From: Peribacillus sp044761985
GTDB lineage: Bacteria > Bacillota > Bacilli > Bacillales > DSM-1321
Assembly: GCF_044761985.1 (NCBI RefSeq)
Contig: NZ_JBIWDK010000006.1
Location: 1 to 64,000 of the forward strand
DNA: 64,000 bases
Direction: 5' to 3'
The notes beneath the pieces are model-generated. The model saw nothing but the letters and a program-made list of their open reading frames with translations. It ran no database searches and was not told where the DNA came from. Both the position numbers and the translations under genes were made by a program. Positions 18,399 through 27,510 of the stretch are shown piece by piece (position 1 is the stretch's first letter; every line of letters starts with the position of its first letter).

Positions 18399-18668
18399 TC
18401 ACCTGAATTTATTATTTAATCTCGTAATTCCATAAAATAAGGAAGCATCCCTACCCATTTTGTTACGTGTATTCATGTATGGACGAAGACAATTCTGGAA
18501 GATTCGATCACAGTGTTCTGAAGGTCCATATTTTTCATAACAAATATCATGTGATTTGCAGCACGAATCGACCGCGTTAGTAGGTGCACCAGGTCCCGAA
18601 CAACCCGGACCACACCATCTATACCCTGGTACACAAAAACCTCGATTTAATCGTTTACTTCTGTTCAA
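18399..18668 (-). CDS. Small phospholipase A2-like protein
   Basis: An 89-residue cysteine-rich protein bearing the secreted phospholipase A2 active-site layout. The calcium loop is YRWCGPGCSGPG (residues about 17-28), the catalytic helix is DSCCKSHDICYEKYG with the His-Asp pair, and a following CDRIFQNCL supplies the second conserved Asp and cysteines. This is the short core also seen in parvovirus VP1 N-terminal domains. No signal peptide is visible, unlike typical secreted enzymes, so export is unclear. The TTG start follows an AGAAGG site by about 8 bases. The gene is isolated, with ~350 noncoding bases on either side. Hydrolysis of the sn-2 ester of phospholipids is the family reaction; activity here is inferred from motifs. 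Confidence 0.75.
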   Translation of the reverse strand: MNRSKRLNRGFCVPGYRWCGPGCSGPGAPTNAVDSCCKSHDICYEKYGPSEHCDRIFQNCLRPYMNTRNKMGRDASLFYGITRLNNKFR

Positions 18669-19011
18669 AATACCGCCTTCTTTCCTAAGAGGGATTAGCT
18701 ATAATACTTTATGTAGGAATACCTGGAAGCGGTAGGGCTTTTTGCAGACTGTCATAAAATATATAGGAAAAGGGCATTGGCTTTGGAAATGAGAAAATGA
18801 AATGAAGACAAAGCACGCTATCCTATTTTCAAAACGTTATTCTATATGGATAGATATCGTTTGATTACTGATACTATGAGGTTTTAAAAGGGTAATAGCT
18901 TCCTGATTTCGGAGGTTGGTTATAAGTTCCAAACCCTTTCTCTTGAACTCGTTCCTTTTAAGGAGTACATTATTTTGTGACTTATGAAAAACTTACTAAA
19001 GGAGAACTAAA

Positions 19012-19308
19012 TTGAACAGAAGTGATAGATTAAAAAAGCGTCAATGGACTTTATATATAGCCATAGCAATCTTTACTCTTATCCTTTTTCTCGGCACATG
19101 GAATCAGGTAGCCAATAAGAAGAATACTTTCGTTCCAGCTGGGGGAACTTCAAATGAAAGTGATCAAATGTTAATAATTGAATTGCCTGATGGTAATGTA
19201 ATGACTACTGAACAAAAGAACATCTATTATAAAGGGGACAAAGTATATTACAAGAGTAAATATAATGAAATTGATATTACTGGTTCCAAAATTAAACAAA
19301 AAAAGTAG
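19012..19308 (+). CDS. Small membrane-anchored hypothetical protein
   Basis: A 98-residue protein with a basic N-terminus (SDRLKKRQW), one transmembrane helix (about residues 13-30) and a polar extracellular C-terminal part of mixed strand character (MLIIELPDGNVM...YYKGDKVYYKSKYNEID). The TTG start lies 7 bases after an AAAGGAG site. I do not recognise the family. It converges on the FadR-type regulator gene, leaving only 85 bases without an obvious terminator. Confidence 0.6.
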   Translation: MNRSDRLKKRQWTLYIAIAIFTLILFLGTWNQVANKKNTFVPAGGTSNESDQMLIIELPDGNVMTTEQKNIYYKGDKVYYKSKYNEIDITGSKIKQKK

Positions 19309-19393
19309 ATAGTTGATCTTCCAATAACTGTATGAAATGAAGTAGGAAGAGAAAATGGGGACGATAATACAAAATATATCCTTTCCCATTCTT

Positions 19394-20146
19394 TTAAACA
19401 ATTGGAAGCTTATTTTCTCCGTTATCTCCAATGCTATCAAGTGTAGCTGTGGCCATTTGTTCTCTAATACGTTTAATATGGACATCCATGAGGTGCTTGG
19501 CTTTGTCGGCATCTTTTAATGCGATAGAAATATAGATATCTTTATGTTCTTGAAGGGTTTCTTGAAAGTGACCTGGTTTTGAAAAACGGTGCTGTCTAGT
19601 CGCTTGAATCGTTTCTTTCATTTGATCACTAAGGGTATGTACCAGTCCTGCAAATATGGAATTGTTTGTAGCTTGTGCAATGCTATTATGAAACAACAGA
19701 TCTGCTTGTAAACCCAATTCCTCATCGTGTTCTGAATTCGCCATATCTTCTAAAGCCTTAAGCATTTTTTGTAAATCTAGCGAGGTTGCTTTCTGTGCAG
19801 CTAAAAATGCACACTCCGTTTCAATTACTCTACGAACTTCGAGCATTTCATAAACCATATCATTCTCAGCATCAATGATGGTGGTGGATAACTGATTGAT
19901 CAGTGACTGAACTTCAGAATGTCTTATAAATCTCCCATCGCCTGGTCTTACCTCTATGACTCCGTTAATCTCCAATACCCGAAGAGCTTCTCTGATTGAA
20001 GTTCGACTCACCTTAAACCGTATAGATAGATCCCGCTCAGAGGGTAATTTATCACCAGGTTTGAGTTCCCCAGTAATAAAAGATTCTTTAATTTGATTGA
20101 AGATTATTTCGTATACTTTTGGCGATTTAACTGGTATAGAATCCAT
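19394..20146 (-). CDS. FadR/GntR-family transcriptional regulator
   Basis: A 250-residue regulator: an N-terminal GntR winged helix (residues about 10-75, with LKPGDKLPSERDLSIRFKVSRTSIREALRVLE) and a C-terminal all-helical FCD domain that binds small acids through metal-liganding residues (around FHNSIAQATNN and LQEHKDIYIAI-like segments). This subfamily includes LldR, GlcC and PdhR. It is divergent from a GlcD-type oxidase and a BASS transporter, and two TGGT-N3-ACCA palindromes typical of the subfamily lie in the shared intergenic region. The likely job is substrate-responsive control of that pair, with a hydroxy acid such as lactate or glycolate as effector. Confidence 0.88.
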   Translation of the reverse strand: MDSIPVKSPKVYEIIFNQIKESFITGELKPGDKLPSERDLSIRFKVSRTSIREALRVLEINGVIEVRPGDGRFIRHSEVQSLINQLSTTIIDAENDMVYEMLEVRRVIETECAFLAAQKATSLDLQKMLKALEDMANSEHDEELGLQADLLFHNSIAQATNNSIFAGLVHTLSDQMKETIQATRQHRFSKPGHFQETLQEHKDIYISIALKDADKAKHLMDVHIKRIREQMATATLDSIGDNGENKLPIV

Positions 20147-20267
20147 TACTCATTACACATCCTTATCCCACTATAAGTGGACTCATTTTAACAAGCATTT
20201 CTCATTGTAGCAAGCGGATAAGTGGAATGTTATTTTCACCTTACATAATAAATACGAGTATTAACAC

Positions 20268-20278
20268 TGGTTAGACCA
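20268..20278. promoter_or_regulatory. Operator 1, TGGT-N3-ACCA palindrome
   Basis: TGGTTAGACCA within ACTGGTTAGACCAAT matches the half-sites recognised by LldR/PdhR-type FadR regulators. It lies 122 bases upstream of the regulator gene and about 156 bases before the second copy. Confidence 0.65.
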
Positions 20279-20399
20279 ATGTTGATAAATTCCTCCCTAA
20301 ATAAAAGAGAGATTTCATACATGGTGATATTGGCGGAACCTACTAATCTTTAATAAATATGTGTTTTATTAGCGTTAATTTCAAGAAAACGAAAATTTG

Positions 20400-20444
20400 T
20401 TGAAAAAATCAAAATATTTAGTATAATGAAAACTGGTTGGACCA
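20400..20444 (+). promoter_or_regulatory. glcD promoter with overlapping operator 2
   Basis: A -35 box TTGAAA (20400-20405), a 16-base spacer and a perfect -10 box TATAAT (20422-20427) are followed at once by TGGTTGGACCA (20434-20444), placed at the expected transcription start. Binding of the divergent FadR-type protein there should block transcription. Confidence 0.7.
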
Positions 20445-20542
20445 ATTATTAAGATTCATAATGATTCGTGGACAAATAACTCGTTTATGAAATCGTTTAC
20501 TTTATTACAATCAGATATTTGAGTAGAAAGTGGGAGATGGGG

Positions 20543-21931
20543 ATGGAAGCAACTAGCGTAGGTTTAGTAAAGGCTTTAAAAGAAGTTCTATCGGAAAGTC
20601 AAGTAACCGAAAACCAGACAGTAAGAGAACTGCATGGCAGAGATGAATCCTATCATGCTACAAGCCTTCCGGATATTGTTGTATTTCCAGAAACAACGCA
20701 GCAAGTGAGCGAAGTTGTAAAGGTAGCAAGTATACATAAAGTTCCTGTGGTTCCTTTTGGATTGGGATCTAGCTTAGAAGGGCATGTCATCCCATACCAA
20801 CATGGTATCACCATTGACTTTTCACTAATGAATAAAGTATTGGAAGTACGTGGTGATGATTTTCTTGTAAAGGTGCAGCCTGGCGTGACTCGTTCTCAAC
20901 TGAACAAAGAATTGAAAAAATACGGTTTATTCTTTTCCGTCGATCCGGGAGCAGATGCTACCCTGGGAGGAATGGCTGCTACCAATGCTAGTGGAACTAC
21001 ATCAGTTAAATATGGTGTAATGCGAGACCAGGTCCGTGATCTTGAAGTGGTTCTTGCGGATGGTTCAATTATACATACCGGTAATTTGGCCGCTAAATCA
21101 TCATCAGGTTACCATCTAAACGGCCTATTCGTTGGTTCTGAGGGGACCCTAGGATGTTTTACTGAATTAACCCTTAGAGTTTACGGAATTCCTGAGCATA
21201 TTATGGCCGCAAGAGCATCCTTTCCTTCATTGAATGATGCAGTTGAAGGCGTAGTATCTATATTACAGGCTGGCATTCCAATCGCAAGGGTAGAGCTAGT
21301 GGATGAGCCATCCATGAAACAGGTGAATCTCCATAGCGAAACAAGCTATAACGAAGGCCCTACGCTATTTTTGGAGTTTCATGGGAATGAAGCTGGATTG
21401 AAACAAGATGTAGCTTTCACAAAAGAAATAGTAGCAGAACATAATTGCCTCGATATTGAATTCGAAACAGATAATGCTGCTAGGAACCGCCTATGGGAAG
21501 CTCGCCATAATCTTGCCTATGCTTATATTCACGGCCATCCTGGGAAAAAACTGATGGTAACGGATGTCTGCCTGCCGATATCGGAGCTATCTGGAGCCAT
21601 TCACCACGCCAGGGAAACGGTGGATTCATTAGGTCTGACCGGTGGAATCGTTGGCCATGTAGGCGATGGCAACTATCATATCCTCTTAATGATCGATAAC
21701 GAAAATAAAGAAGAGGTGGGAAGGGCTAAACAATTAAATGAACAAATTGTTCTATACGCCCTTGAACGCAACGGAACATGTACGGGAGAGCATGGAGTGG
21801 GAGTCGGTAAACAAAAATATCAGAAACAAGAACATGGGGAGTCACTCTTGGTGATGGAAAAAATAAAAAAAGCCCTTGATCCTGACAATCTATTAAATCC
21901 AAGTAAAATATTCATGCAAGAAGGAGAGTGA
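20543..21931 (+). CDS. glcD: FAD-linked 2-hydroxy-acid oxidase/dehydrogenase, GlcD family
   Basis: A 462-residue flavoprotein (FAD_binding_4 plus FAD-oxidase C domain) that oxidises a 2-hydroxy acid such as glycolate or D-lactate. FAD contacts are VPFGLGSSLEG (about residues 72-82) and GATLGGMAATNASGTTS-type segment (ADATLGGMAATNASG). The C-terminal part shows GHVGDGNYH and TGEHGVGVGK, the substrate/metal site of the D-lactate dehydrogenase branch. ATG 20543 is chosen for its GGGAG site 6 bases upstream; a TTG at 20519 lies before that site. No GlcE/GlcF partner is nearby, so it may act alone, as single-subunit D-lactate dehydrogenases do. It is followed after 4 bases by a transporter, suggesting uptake and oxidation of one substrate. 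Confidence 0.92.
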   Translation: MEATSVGLVKALKEVLSESQVTENQTVRELHGRDESYHATSLPDIVVFPETTQQVSEVVKVASIHKVPVVPFGLGSSLEGHVIPYQHGITIDFSLMNKVLEVRGDDFLVKVQPGVTRSQLNKELKKYGLFFSVDPGADATLGGMAATNASGTTSVKYGVMRDQVRDLEVVLADGSIIHTGNLAAKSSSGYHLNGLFVGSEGTLGCFTELTLRVYGIPEHIMAARASFPSLNDAVEGVVSILQAGIPIARVELVDEPSMKQVNLHSETSYNEGPTLFLEFHGNEAGLKQDVAFTKEIVAEHNCLDIEFETDNAARNRLWEARHNLAYAYIHGHPGKKLMVTDVCLPISELSGAIHHARETVDSLGLTGGIVGHVGDGNYHILLMIDNENKEEVGRAKQLNEQIVLYALERNGTCTGEHGVGVGKQKYQKQEHGESLLVMEKIKKALDPDNLLNPSKIFMQEGE

Positions 21932-21935
21932 CGAG

Positions 21936-22913
21936 ATGAAAGTTCTAGAAACTCTCAGTGCGTTAGCCGGAAAATATTTTGCTGTTTGGGTTATCTTAAT
22001 ATCCGTCATTGCCTTTATGTTTCCAGATCCCTTTTTGGGTCTTGGAGGGTATATTACGATATTGTTAGGCGTTGTCATGTTCGGAATGGGTCTTACGTTA
22101 AAGGCAGTTGATTTTAAAATCATCATTACAAAACCTCTGCCCGTAATCATTGGTGTTGCCGCACAGTTTGTCATCATGCCATTAGTGGCATTCTTTATTG
22201 CGAAAGTCATGAATTTACCACCTGAATTGGCTGCAGGGTTGGTGTTACTTGGCTGTGTACCAGGCGGGACCGCCTCGAACGTTATGGTATATCTAGCAAA
22301 AGGGAATGTTCCCTTGTCAATTGCTATGACTTCGGTATCAACCTTACTGGCTCCAATTATGACACCATTGCTTCTGCTGTTGCTGGCAGGCCAATGGATG
22401 CCGGTTAATTTTTCATCAATGTTCATGTCCATCGTTCAAGTCATCATTCTTCCCATTGTTTTAGGTCTGATCATTAAAAAGTTTTTCCCAGTTATAGTAG
22501 AGAAAAGCTTAACCGTATTACCGCTTATATCCGTTGTAGCTATTATCACGATTGTAAGCGCAGTAGTTTCAGGAAACGCCTCCAGTATTGCTACATCTGG
22601 GTTCCTTATTTTCACGGCAGTCATGCTTCACAATGGATTCGGACTTCTGATTGGTTACTTTGCGGCAAAAGCGCTTGGGCTTGATGAAGTGAATAGAAGG
22701 GCGATTTCAATTGAAGTGGGCATGCAGAACTCTGGATTAGGCGTTGCCCTTGCAACTGCTCATTTCGGACCGTTAGCAGCGCTCCCAAGCGTTCTGGCGG
22801 CTGCTTGGCATAATATATCCGGACCCATTCTTGCGACATACTGGTCAAAAAAGTCTGCTGGTAATAAAGGGATCGAGGAAATACCGGTGCAGCCAATGGA
22901 GACGAAGGTATAA
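21936..22913 (+). CDS. Bile acid:sodium symporter (BASS) family transporter
   Basis: A 325-residue membrane protein with about 10 helices. BASS family marks are visible: GMGLTLKAVDFKII, the crossover motif LLGCVPGGTASNVMVYLAKGNV (helix 4 region) and EVGMQNSGLGVALATAHFG (helix 9 region), which carry the sodium sites. It follows glcD by 4 bases with an AAGGAGAG site inside the junction. Family members carry bile acids, pantoate, pyruvate and other organic anions with sodium. Operon context suggests import of the hydroxy acid oxidised by GlcD; this is inference. It resembles B. subtilis YocS. Confidence 0.88.
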   Translation: MKVLETLSALAGKYFAVWVILISVIAFMFPDPFLGLGGYITILLGVVMFGMGLTLKAVDFKIIITKPLPVIIGVAAQFVIMPLVAFFIAKVMNLPPELAAGLVLLGCVPGGTASNVMVYLAKGNVPLSIAMTSVSTLLAPIMTPLLLLLLAGQWMPVNFSSMFMSIVQVIILPIVLGLIIKKFFPVIVEKSLTVLPLISVVAIITIVSAVVSGNASSIATSGFLIFTAVMLHNGFGLLIGYFAAKALGLDEVNRRAISIEVGMQNSGLGVALATAHFGPLAALPSVLAAAWHNISGPILATYWSKKSAGNKGIEEIPVQPMETKV

Positions 22914-22927
22914 ATATGAATGATTTA

Positions 22928-22961
22928 AGAATTCCATTCTTCATGGGATTCTTTTTTTGTC
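22928..22961 (+). terminator. Terminator of the glcD-BASS operon
   Basis: AGAATTCCAT and ATGGGATTCT arms (one G-U pair) run into TTTTTTT just after the transporter stop. A second, unassigned hairpin GGGTCTCCAAATA (23107-23119) / TATTTGGAGATCC (23131-23143) lies in the following gene-free 500 bases. Confidence 0.8.
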
Positions 22962-23410
22962 TGAATTGAAAAGTCCAAAGAATTTAGATCCAATAGTAGA
23001 ACGTCGAACAGTAGACTTTTTGTGATCAGACAAGAATTCAGCCAAGGTGAAAGTAACACTTTGTCTCACATAATCATGTACATCATATGAAATAGTATCT
23101 ATTATTGGGTCTCCAAATAAAATTTCATTCTATTTGGAGATCCTTTGAACATATAATGAAAAAATTCAGAACTACGTTCGACAGCAACAATATATTGTCG
23201 TTCAATAAAAGGAAATCTGTAAAATATTTCGAATGGTATTTGCATATTAAAAGATTTTGGAAGGATTCCTGAACCAAGTAGGATTGGCCTTTTTCTGTGA
23301 AATGCTTATGAAAAAGAAAATGGGGCAAAATAATTGCCTTTGAGCACGGGGCGGGAATCGAATGAGATTAAATGGAATGTAGATTCGGAGTTTATTAGGG
23401 AGGTTTATAA

Positions 23411-23668
23411 GTGGGCAATATTGATAATAGAAAACGATTAGATGAAGCTCCGTTTAGTTACAGAATTACCAAAAGTAATACTGTTTTTATCGATTATAAG
23501 GGAAAACAAGTAAAATTATTAAAAGGTAAAGATGCTGAAAAAATTTTAGAAAAGATTAACATTGCTGAAAATGAAAAAGCAGTGCAACTGATATTGGCAA
23601 AGATCACAGGGAACTTTAAAAGAGGAAATGAACGTATTGTGAATTCAAAGAATAATGGAAAAACCTAA
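23411..23668 (+). CDS. Small conserved-type protein with TGNFKRGNE tail
   Basis: An 85-residue soluble protein. The N-terminal half reads like a small beta sheet (FSYRITKSNTVFIDYKGKQVKLLKG) and the second half like a helix ending in ILAKITGNFKRGNERI. I recall similar small Firmicute proteins with this TGNFKRGNE ending but know no function. The GTG at 23411 has GGGAGG upstream at slightly long spacing. It is monocistronic. A hairpin region follows downstream. Confidence 0.65.
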   Translation: MGNIDNRKRLDEAPFSYRITKSNTVFIDYKGKQVKLLKGKDAEKILEKINIAENEKAVQLILAKITGNFKRGNERIVNSKNNGKT

Positions 23669-23824
23669 AAAAGTAATACACTTATTGAGCAAATAGGGGC
23701 TTTAGTTCAATAACGAGTCGGGCACTTCCTTTTACTAAAAGGAGAGATTATCGGACATTGAGAAGGAGAAGTCATTATGAGGAACTGGAAGAAGAAAACT
23801 TCACTAGTATAGATATTATAGGAA

Positions 23825-23860
23825 TGAGCAGCGCCTTAAATGGACTGCTCTTATTTATTA
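23825..23860 (+). terminator. Hairpin, probable terminator
   Basis: GAGCAG and CTGCTC pair around a 13-base loop, then TTATTTATTA. An 11-codon frame with a good AGAAGGAG site (ATG near 23777) precedes it, so this could be a leader-peptide/attenuator remnant; no structural gene follows. Confidence 0.4.
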
Positions 23861-23883
23861 TCTCAGCTCCGCTCATTAAATCG

Positions 23884-23915
23884 TTTTGGTGCATTATAAA
23901 GTTTTTGGTGCATTA
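23884..23915. repeat. Direct repeat of TTTTGGTGCATTA
   Basis: Two identical 13-base copies (23884-23896 and 23903-23915), 19 bases start to start, lie just beyond the stop of the ArfA/BrfA-like gene. Confidence 0.6.
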
Positions 23916-23938
23916 AAGAGCGAAACCTGTGTAGCATT

Positions 23939-24073
23939 TTATACGGAAACCTTTTTACGATTATAAGAACCCTTTCCTTTCTTATTCTTGATTACACGAG
24001 TGGAGGGGTCGAAAGCCCAACACATTCTACTATTTGTTAGTTCGCCTATTGTTTTCTTTTTAGTTTTAGCCAT
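23939..24073 (-). CDS. Putative alternative ribosome-rescue factor (ArfA/BrfA-like)
   Basis: A 44-residue very basic protein too short for most gene callers. The ATG follows an AAGAAGGA site by 6 bases. Its second half reads [20 protein letters not shown]; E. coli ArfA has [22 protein letters not shown], so [12 protein letters not shown] is shared exactly and the DP-x-R element is shared in order. ArfA and the B. subtilis analogue BrfA enter stalled ribosomes lacking a stop codon and recruit release factor 2, with a basic tail in the mRNA channel. ArfA-type mRNAs are cut or ended before the stop codon so that tmRNA limits them; here a 7-bp hairpin (ATAAGAA 23963-23969 / TTCTTAT 23979-23985) lies in the final third of the frame, which would suit that control. 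Function is inferred from this motif alone. Confidence 0.65.
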   Translation of the reverse strand: [44 protein letters not shown]

Positions 24074-24107
24074 ATGTATTCCTTCTTATGTAGATATGTA
24101 GAAATAA

Positions 24108-24145
24108 AAAAGACAGCCGGAAATGGCTGCCTTTCTATGGAAGGG
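24108..24145. terminator. Hairpin, possible terminator
   Basis: AAAGACAGCC and GGCTGCCTTT pair with one mismatch around a GGAAAT loop. It sits upstream of the rescue-factor-like gene and has no clear gene to close. Confidence 0.35.
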
Positions 24146-24351
24146 AGGAAAATAAGATGTTAAACATAAAGTAAAAGGGACTAGCTTTATACGGCTAATC
24201 CTTCTTCTTTTCTGCAAAATAAAAACCGATCTTAGTTATCAAGTATAAGATAAACAAGACATAAAGGTTTCTGGAAATGACTACACCATTGACACCCAAA
24301 ATTAGAAAGAGAAGGAGGGGTTGGGCTTAAGGTTATCCGAGCTTTTTATTC

Positions 24352-24554
24352 TCATGAGCCAATTGAACGTTTAACAGCAATTAATTCTGCTTTTTCAGAT
24401 GTGCTTATACATAACCTTGTAACATTGATCCCAATTCTGAAAGAACAGCATTAGGACCTGGAGCATCAAAAATTCCAGCTACCATAGTGTTATGAAATGC
24501 AGGAATTACTTTAGAATTATTTTGATTTTCAACGGGAACTAATGGGGCTTTAGA
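24352..24554 (-). pseudogene. Frameshifted remnant of an unidentified gene
   Basis: On the minus strand an open stretch from 24554 reads SKAPLVPVENQNNSKV..., MVAGIFDAPGPNAVLSELG, without a start codon and with a stop just before it. Near the LSELG segment the plausible protein text switches frame and continues as INVTRLCISTSEKAELIAVK to a stop at 24352. Both halves have protein-like composition. I read this as the 3' end of a decayed gene with one frameshift. I cannot name the family. Confidence 0.35.
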
Positions 24555-24559
24555 TTAAT

Positions 24560-25739
<1,180 letters not shown>

Positions 25740-25784
25740 CTAACTAATTAATTGAAAACATTCTTTAGTCAATTAATTAGTTAG
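25740..25784. promoter_or_regulatory. Inverted repeat with 16-bp perfect arms
   Basis: CTAACTAATTAATTGA (25740-25755) and TCAATTAATTAGTTAG (25769-25784) are perfect reverse complements separated by 13 bases. The TAATTAATTAGTTA core resembles operators of TetR/MarR-type repressors. No regulator gene is adjacent. Confidence 0.55.
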
Positions 25785-25919
25785 ATATAGATTTCTTTTA
25801 TAAGCAAAGTTATACAGAATTAAAACTATATTTCTAAACATTCCTCCATTATACCTACTATCAGTAAAGTACTTTACTCGCATTGACTAAGAAAAAAATC
25901 AATTGTAACCTTTAATAAT

Positions 25920-25957
25920 ATCTTACTCAAATTAAAGTAATGTGTTTTGAGTAAGAT
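25920..25957. promoter_or_regulatory. Inverted repeat with 12-bp perfect arms
   Basis: ATCTTACTCAAA (25920-25931) pairs with TTTGAGTAAGAT (25946-25957). It lies about 170 bases upstream of the P450 gene and is followed by an AAGGAGG site that leads only to a two-codon frame. Confidence 0.55.
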
Positions 25958-26128
25958 GAAGTTCTAATTAAGGAGGTTAGTGAAATAAGTAATCATAGTA
26001 CATGTACTTATTACTAAACTGCAAATTAATTAATAATTTTGGATTCTTTGAATGAAATAGTTTTGCTTTACGACAACTTACACGAGTATGAACTAATAAC
26101 CAATATTTATTAGGAAGGATGATAGAAC

Positions 26129-27388
26129 ATGAATAAGTCAGATCAAATGATGCCAGAGCAAGTTCTAAATCTATTAAGTGGAGAAAATAAAGAGAATCCA
26201 TTTTCTATATTCGCGCAAATACGTAAAGCGGGATCTGTCATTTCTATTCCAAACCCTTTTGGCCAAACAGATAGTAAAGCATGGCTAGTTGTACATATGG
26301 ATGAAGCGATTCAAGTTTTGAAACAGCACGCTATATATACTGTAGACCCAAAAACGATTGAGAATGACAAAAGCTTTAGGGATAAAATGGCTAATGATGT
26401 AGATTCATCGTCGCCCGATACCTTTTTCACTGGGAAGTCCATGCTCTTTGCCGATGGTGTAGATCATAGAAGATTACGTATGTTAGTTTCAAAAGCCTTT
26501 ACACCTCGATACATGGAAGGGTTACGTTCTCGCGTTCAAGAAATCGCCGATGAATTACTGGATCAAGTTCAGTCTCAAGGTGAGATGGACATTGTTAAAG
26601 ACTATGCTTACCCCTTACCGATAAACGTAATTTCAGAAATGTTAGGTGTGCCCCATGAAGATCGTGAAAAGCTTAAAGTTTGGTCCACCGCAATCGCTAA
26701 TGGCCTAGGTTTGGGTAAACAAGATCCGACAGTTGGGAAGCACTTACAAGAGTTCGGGGAATATACTGAAATGTTAGTTGAAGAAAAAAGGAAGAATCCT
26801 TCCGATGACTTAATTAGCCAGTTGATTGCCATTGAAGAACAAGGTGAGCGTCTTGATAAGTCAGAATTGATTTCGATGATCACTTTACTTATTTTTGCAG
26901 GTCATGAGACAACGTCGAACTTAATTGCAACTGGCACTATGATGTTATTTGAACATCCAGAACAGCTAGAAATGCTTAAGGCTGATTTAACTTTAGTTCC
27001 TTCAGCTGTTGAAGAACTATTGCGATTCAATGGTCCATCAACGATTGTAGGACCACGTTTTGCTAAAGAAGATACACGATTGGGTGGGCAGCAAATCAAA
27101 AAAGGAGATTTACTACTTGTGATGGTGAAAGCCGCCAATCGTGATGAGAAAGTCTTTACTGACTCAGAAGATTTAGATATTAAACGTAAGATAGATCGTC
27201 ACCTCGCCTTTGGACATGGCCTACACGTATGTCTAGGGTCTCCGCTTGCTCGTATAGAAGGAGATATTGCCTTCACTACGCTTTTAAAACGAATGCCCAA
27301 CTTAAGGTTAAATATTCCTAAGGAGAAAGTTGAGTGGCAGTTTTCACTCTCATCCCAAAGTCTTGATTCACTTCCTGTTGCTTTTTAG
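26129..27388 (+). CDS. Cytochrome P450
   Basis: A 419-residue soluble bacterial P450, closest in style to the CYP107/CYP109 group of Bacillus. The I-helix oxygen motif is IFAGHETTSNL (about residues 254-264), the K-helix ExxR is EELLRF, and the heme loop FGHGLHVCLGSPLARIEG supplies the thiolate cysteine. The full length matches soluble class I enzymes, so it needs ferredoxin/flavodoxin partners; none is encoded nearby. GGAAGGATG lies at normal distance before the ATG. It is monocistronic and isolated between an AT-rich desert and a bidirectional terminator, consistent with a mobile accessory gene. Substrate unknown; fatty acids, terpenoids and steroids are all used by related enzymes. Confidence 0.93.
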   Translation: MNKSDQMMPEQVLNLLSGENKENPFSIFAQIRKAGSVISIPNPFGQTDSKAWLVVHMDEAIQVLKQHAIYTVDPKTIENDKSFRDKMANDVDSSSPDTFFTGKSMLFADGVDHRRLRMLVSKAFTPRYMEGLRSRVQEIADELLDQVQSQGEMDIVKDYAYPLPINVISEMLGVPHEDREKLKVWSTAIANGLGLGKQDPTVGKHLQEFGEYTEMLVEEKRKNPSDDLISQLIAIEEQGERLDKSELISMITLLIFAGHETTSNLIATGTMMLFEHPEQLEMLKADLTLVPSAVEELLRFNGPSTIVGPRFAKEDTRLGGQQIKKGDLLLVMVKAANRDEKVFTDSEDLDIKRKIDRHLAFGHGLHVCLGSPLARIEGDIAFTTLLKRMPNLRLNIPKEKVEWQFSLSSQSLDSLPVAF

Positions 27389-27427
27389 AAATGTATTCAC
27401 TCTTCTAGTTTTGATACTTACCAAAAT

Positions 27428-27470
27428 AAAACCCCAAACCACTAATAGGTATTTATTGGTTTGGGGTTTT
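27428..27470. terminator. Bidirectional terminator, 14-bp stem
   Basis: AAAACCCCAAACCA (27428-27441) and TGGTTTGGGGTTTT (27457-27470) are perfectly paired between the convergent P450 and lipoprotein genes. Confidence 0.85.
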
Positions 27471-27510
27471 CACTATTAGAATTTAGGTATCATCAACCAA
27501 CATCCCCTTC

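Noticed and set aside
23125..23328. 67-codon minus-strand frame
   Set aside because: No ribosome site before its TTG, AT-driven composition (many Phe/Leu/Ile/Asn) and overlap with a hairpin.
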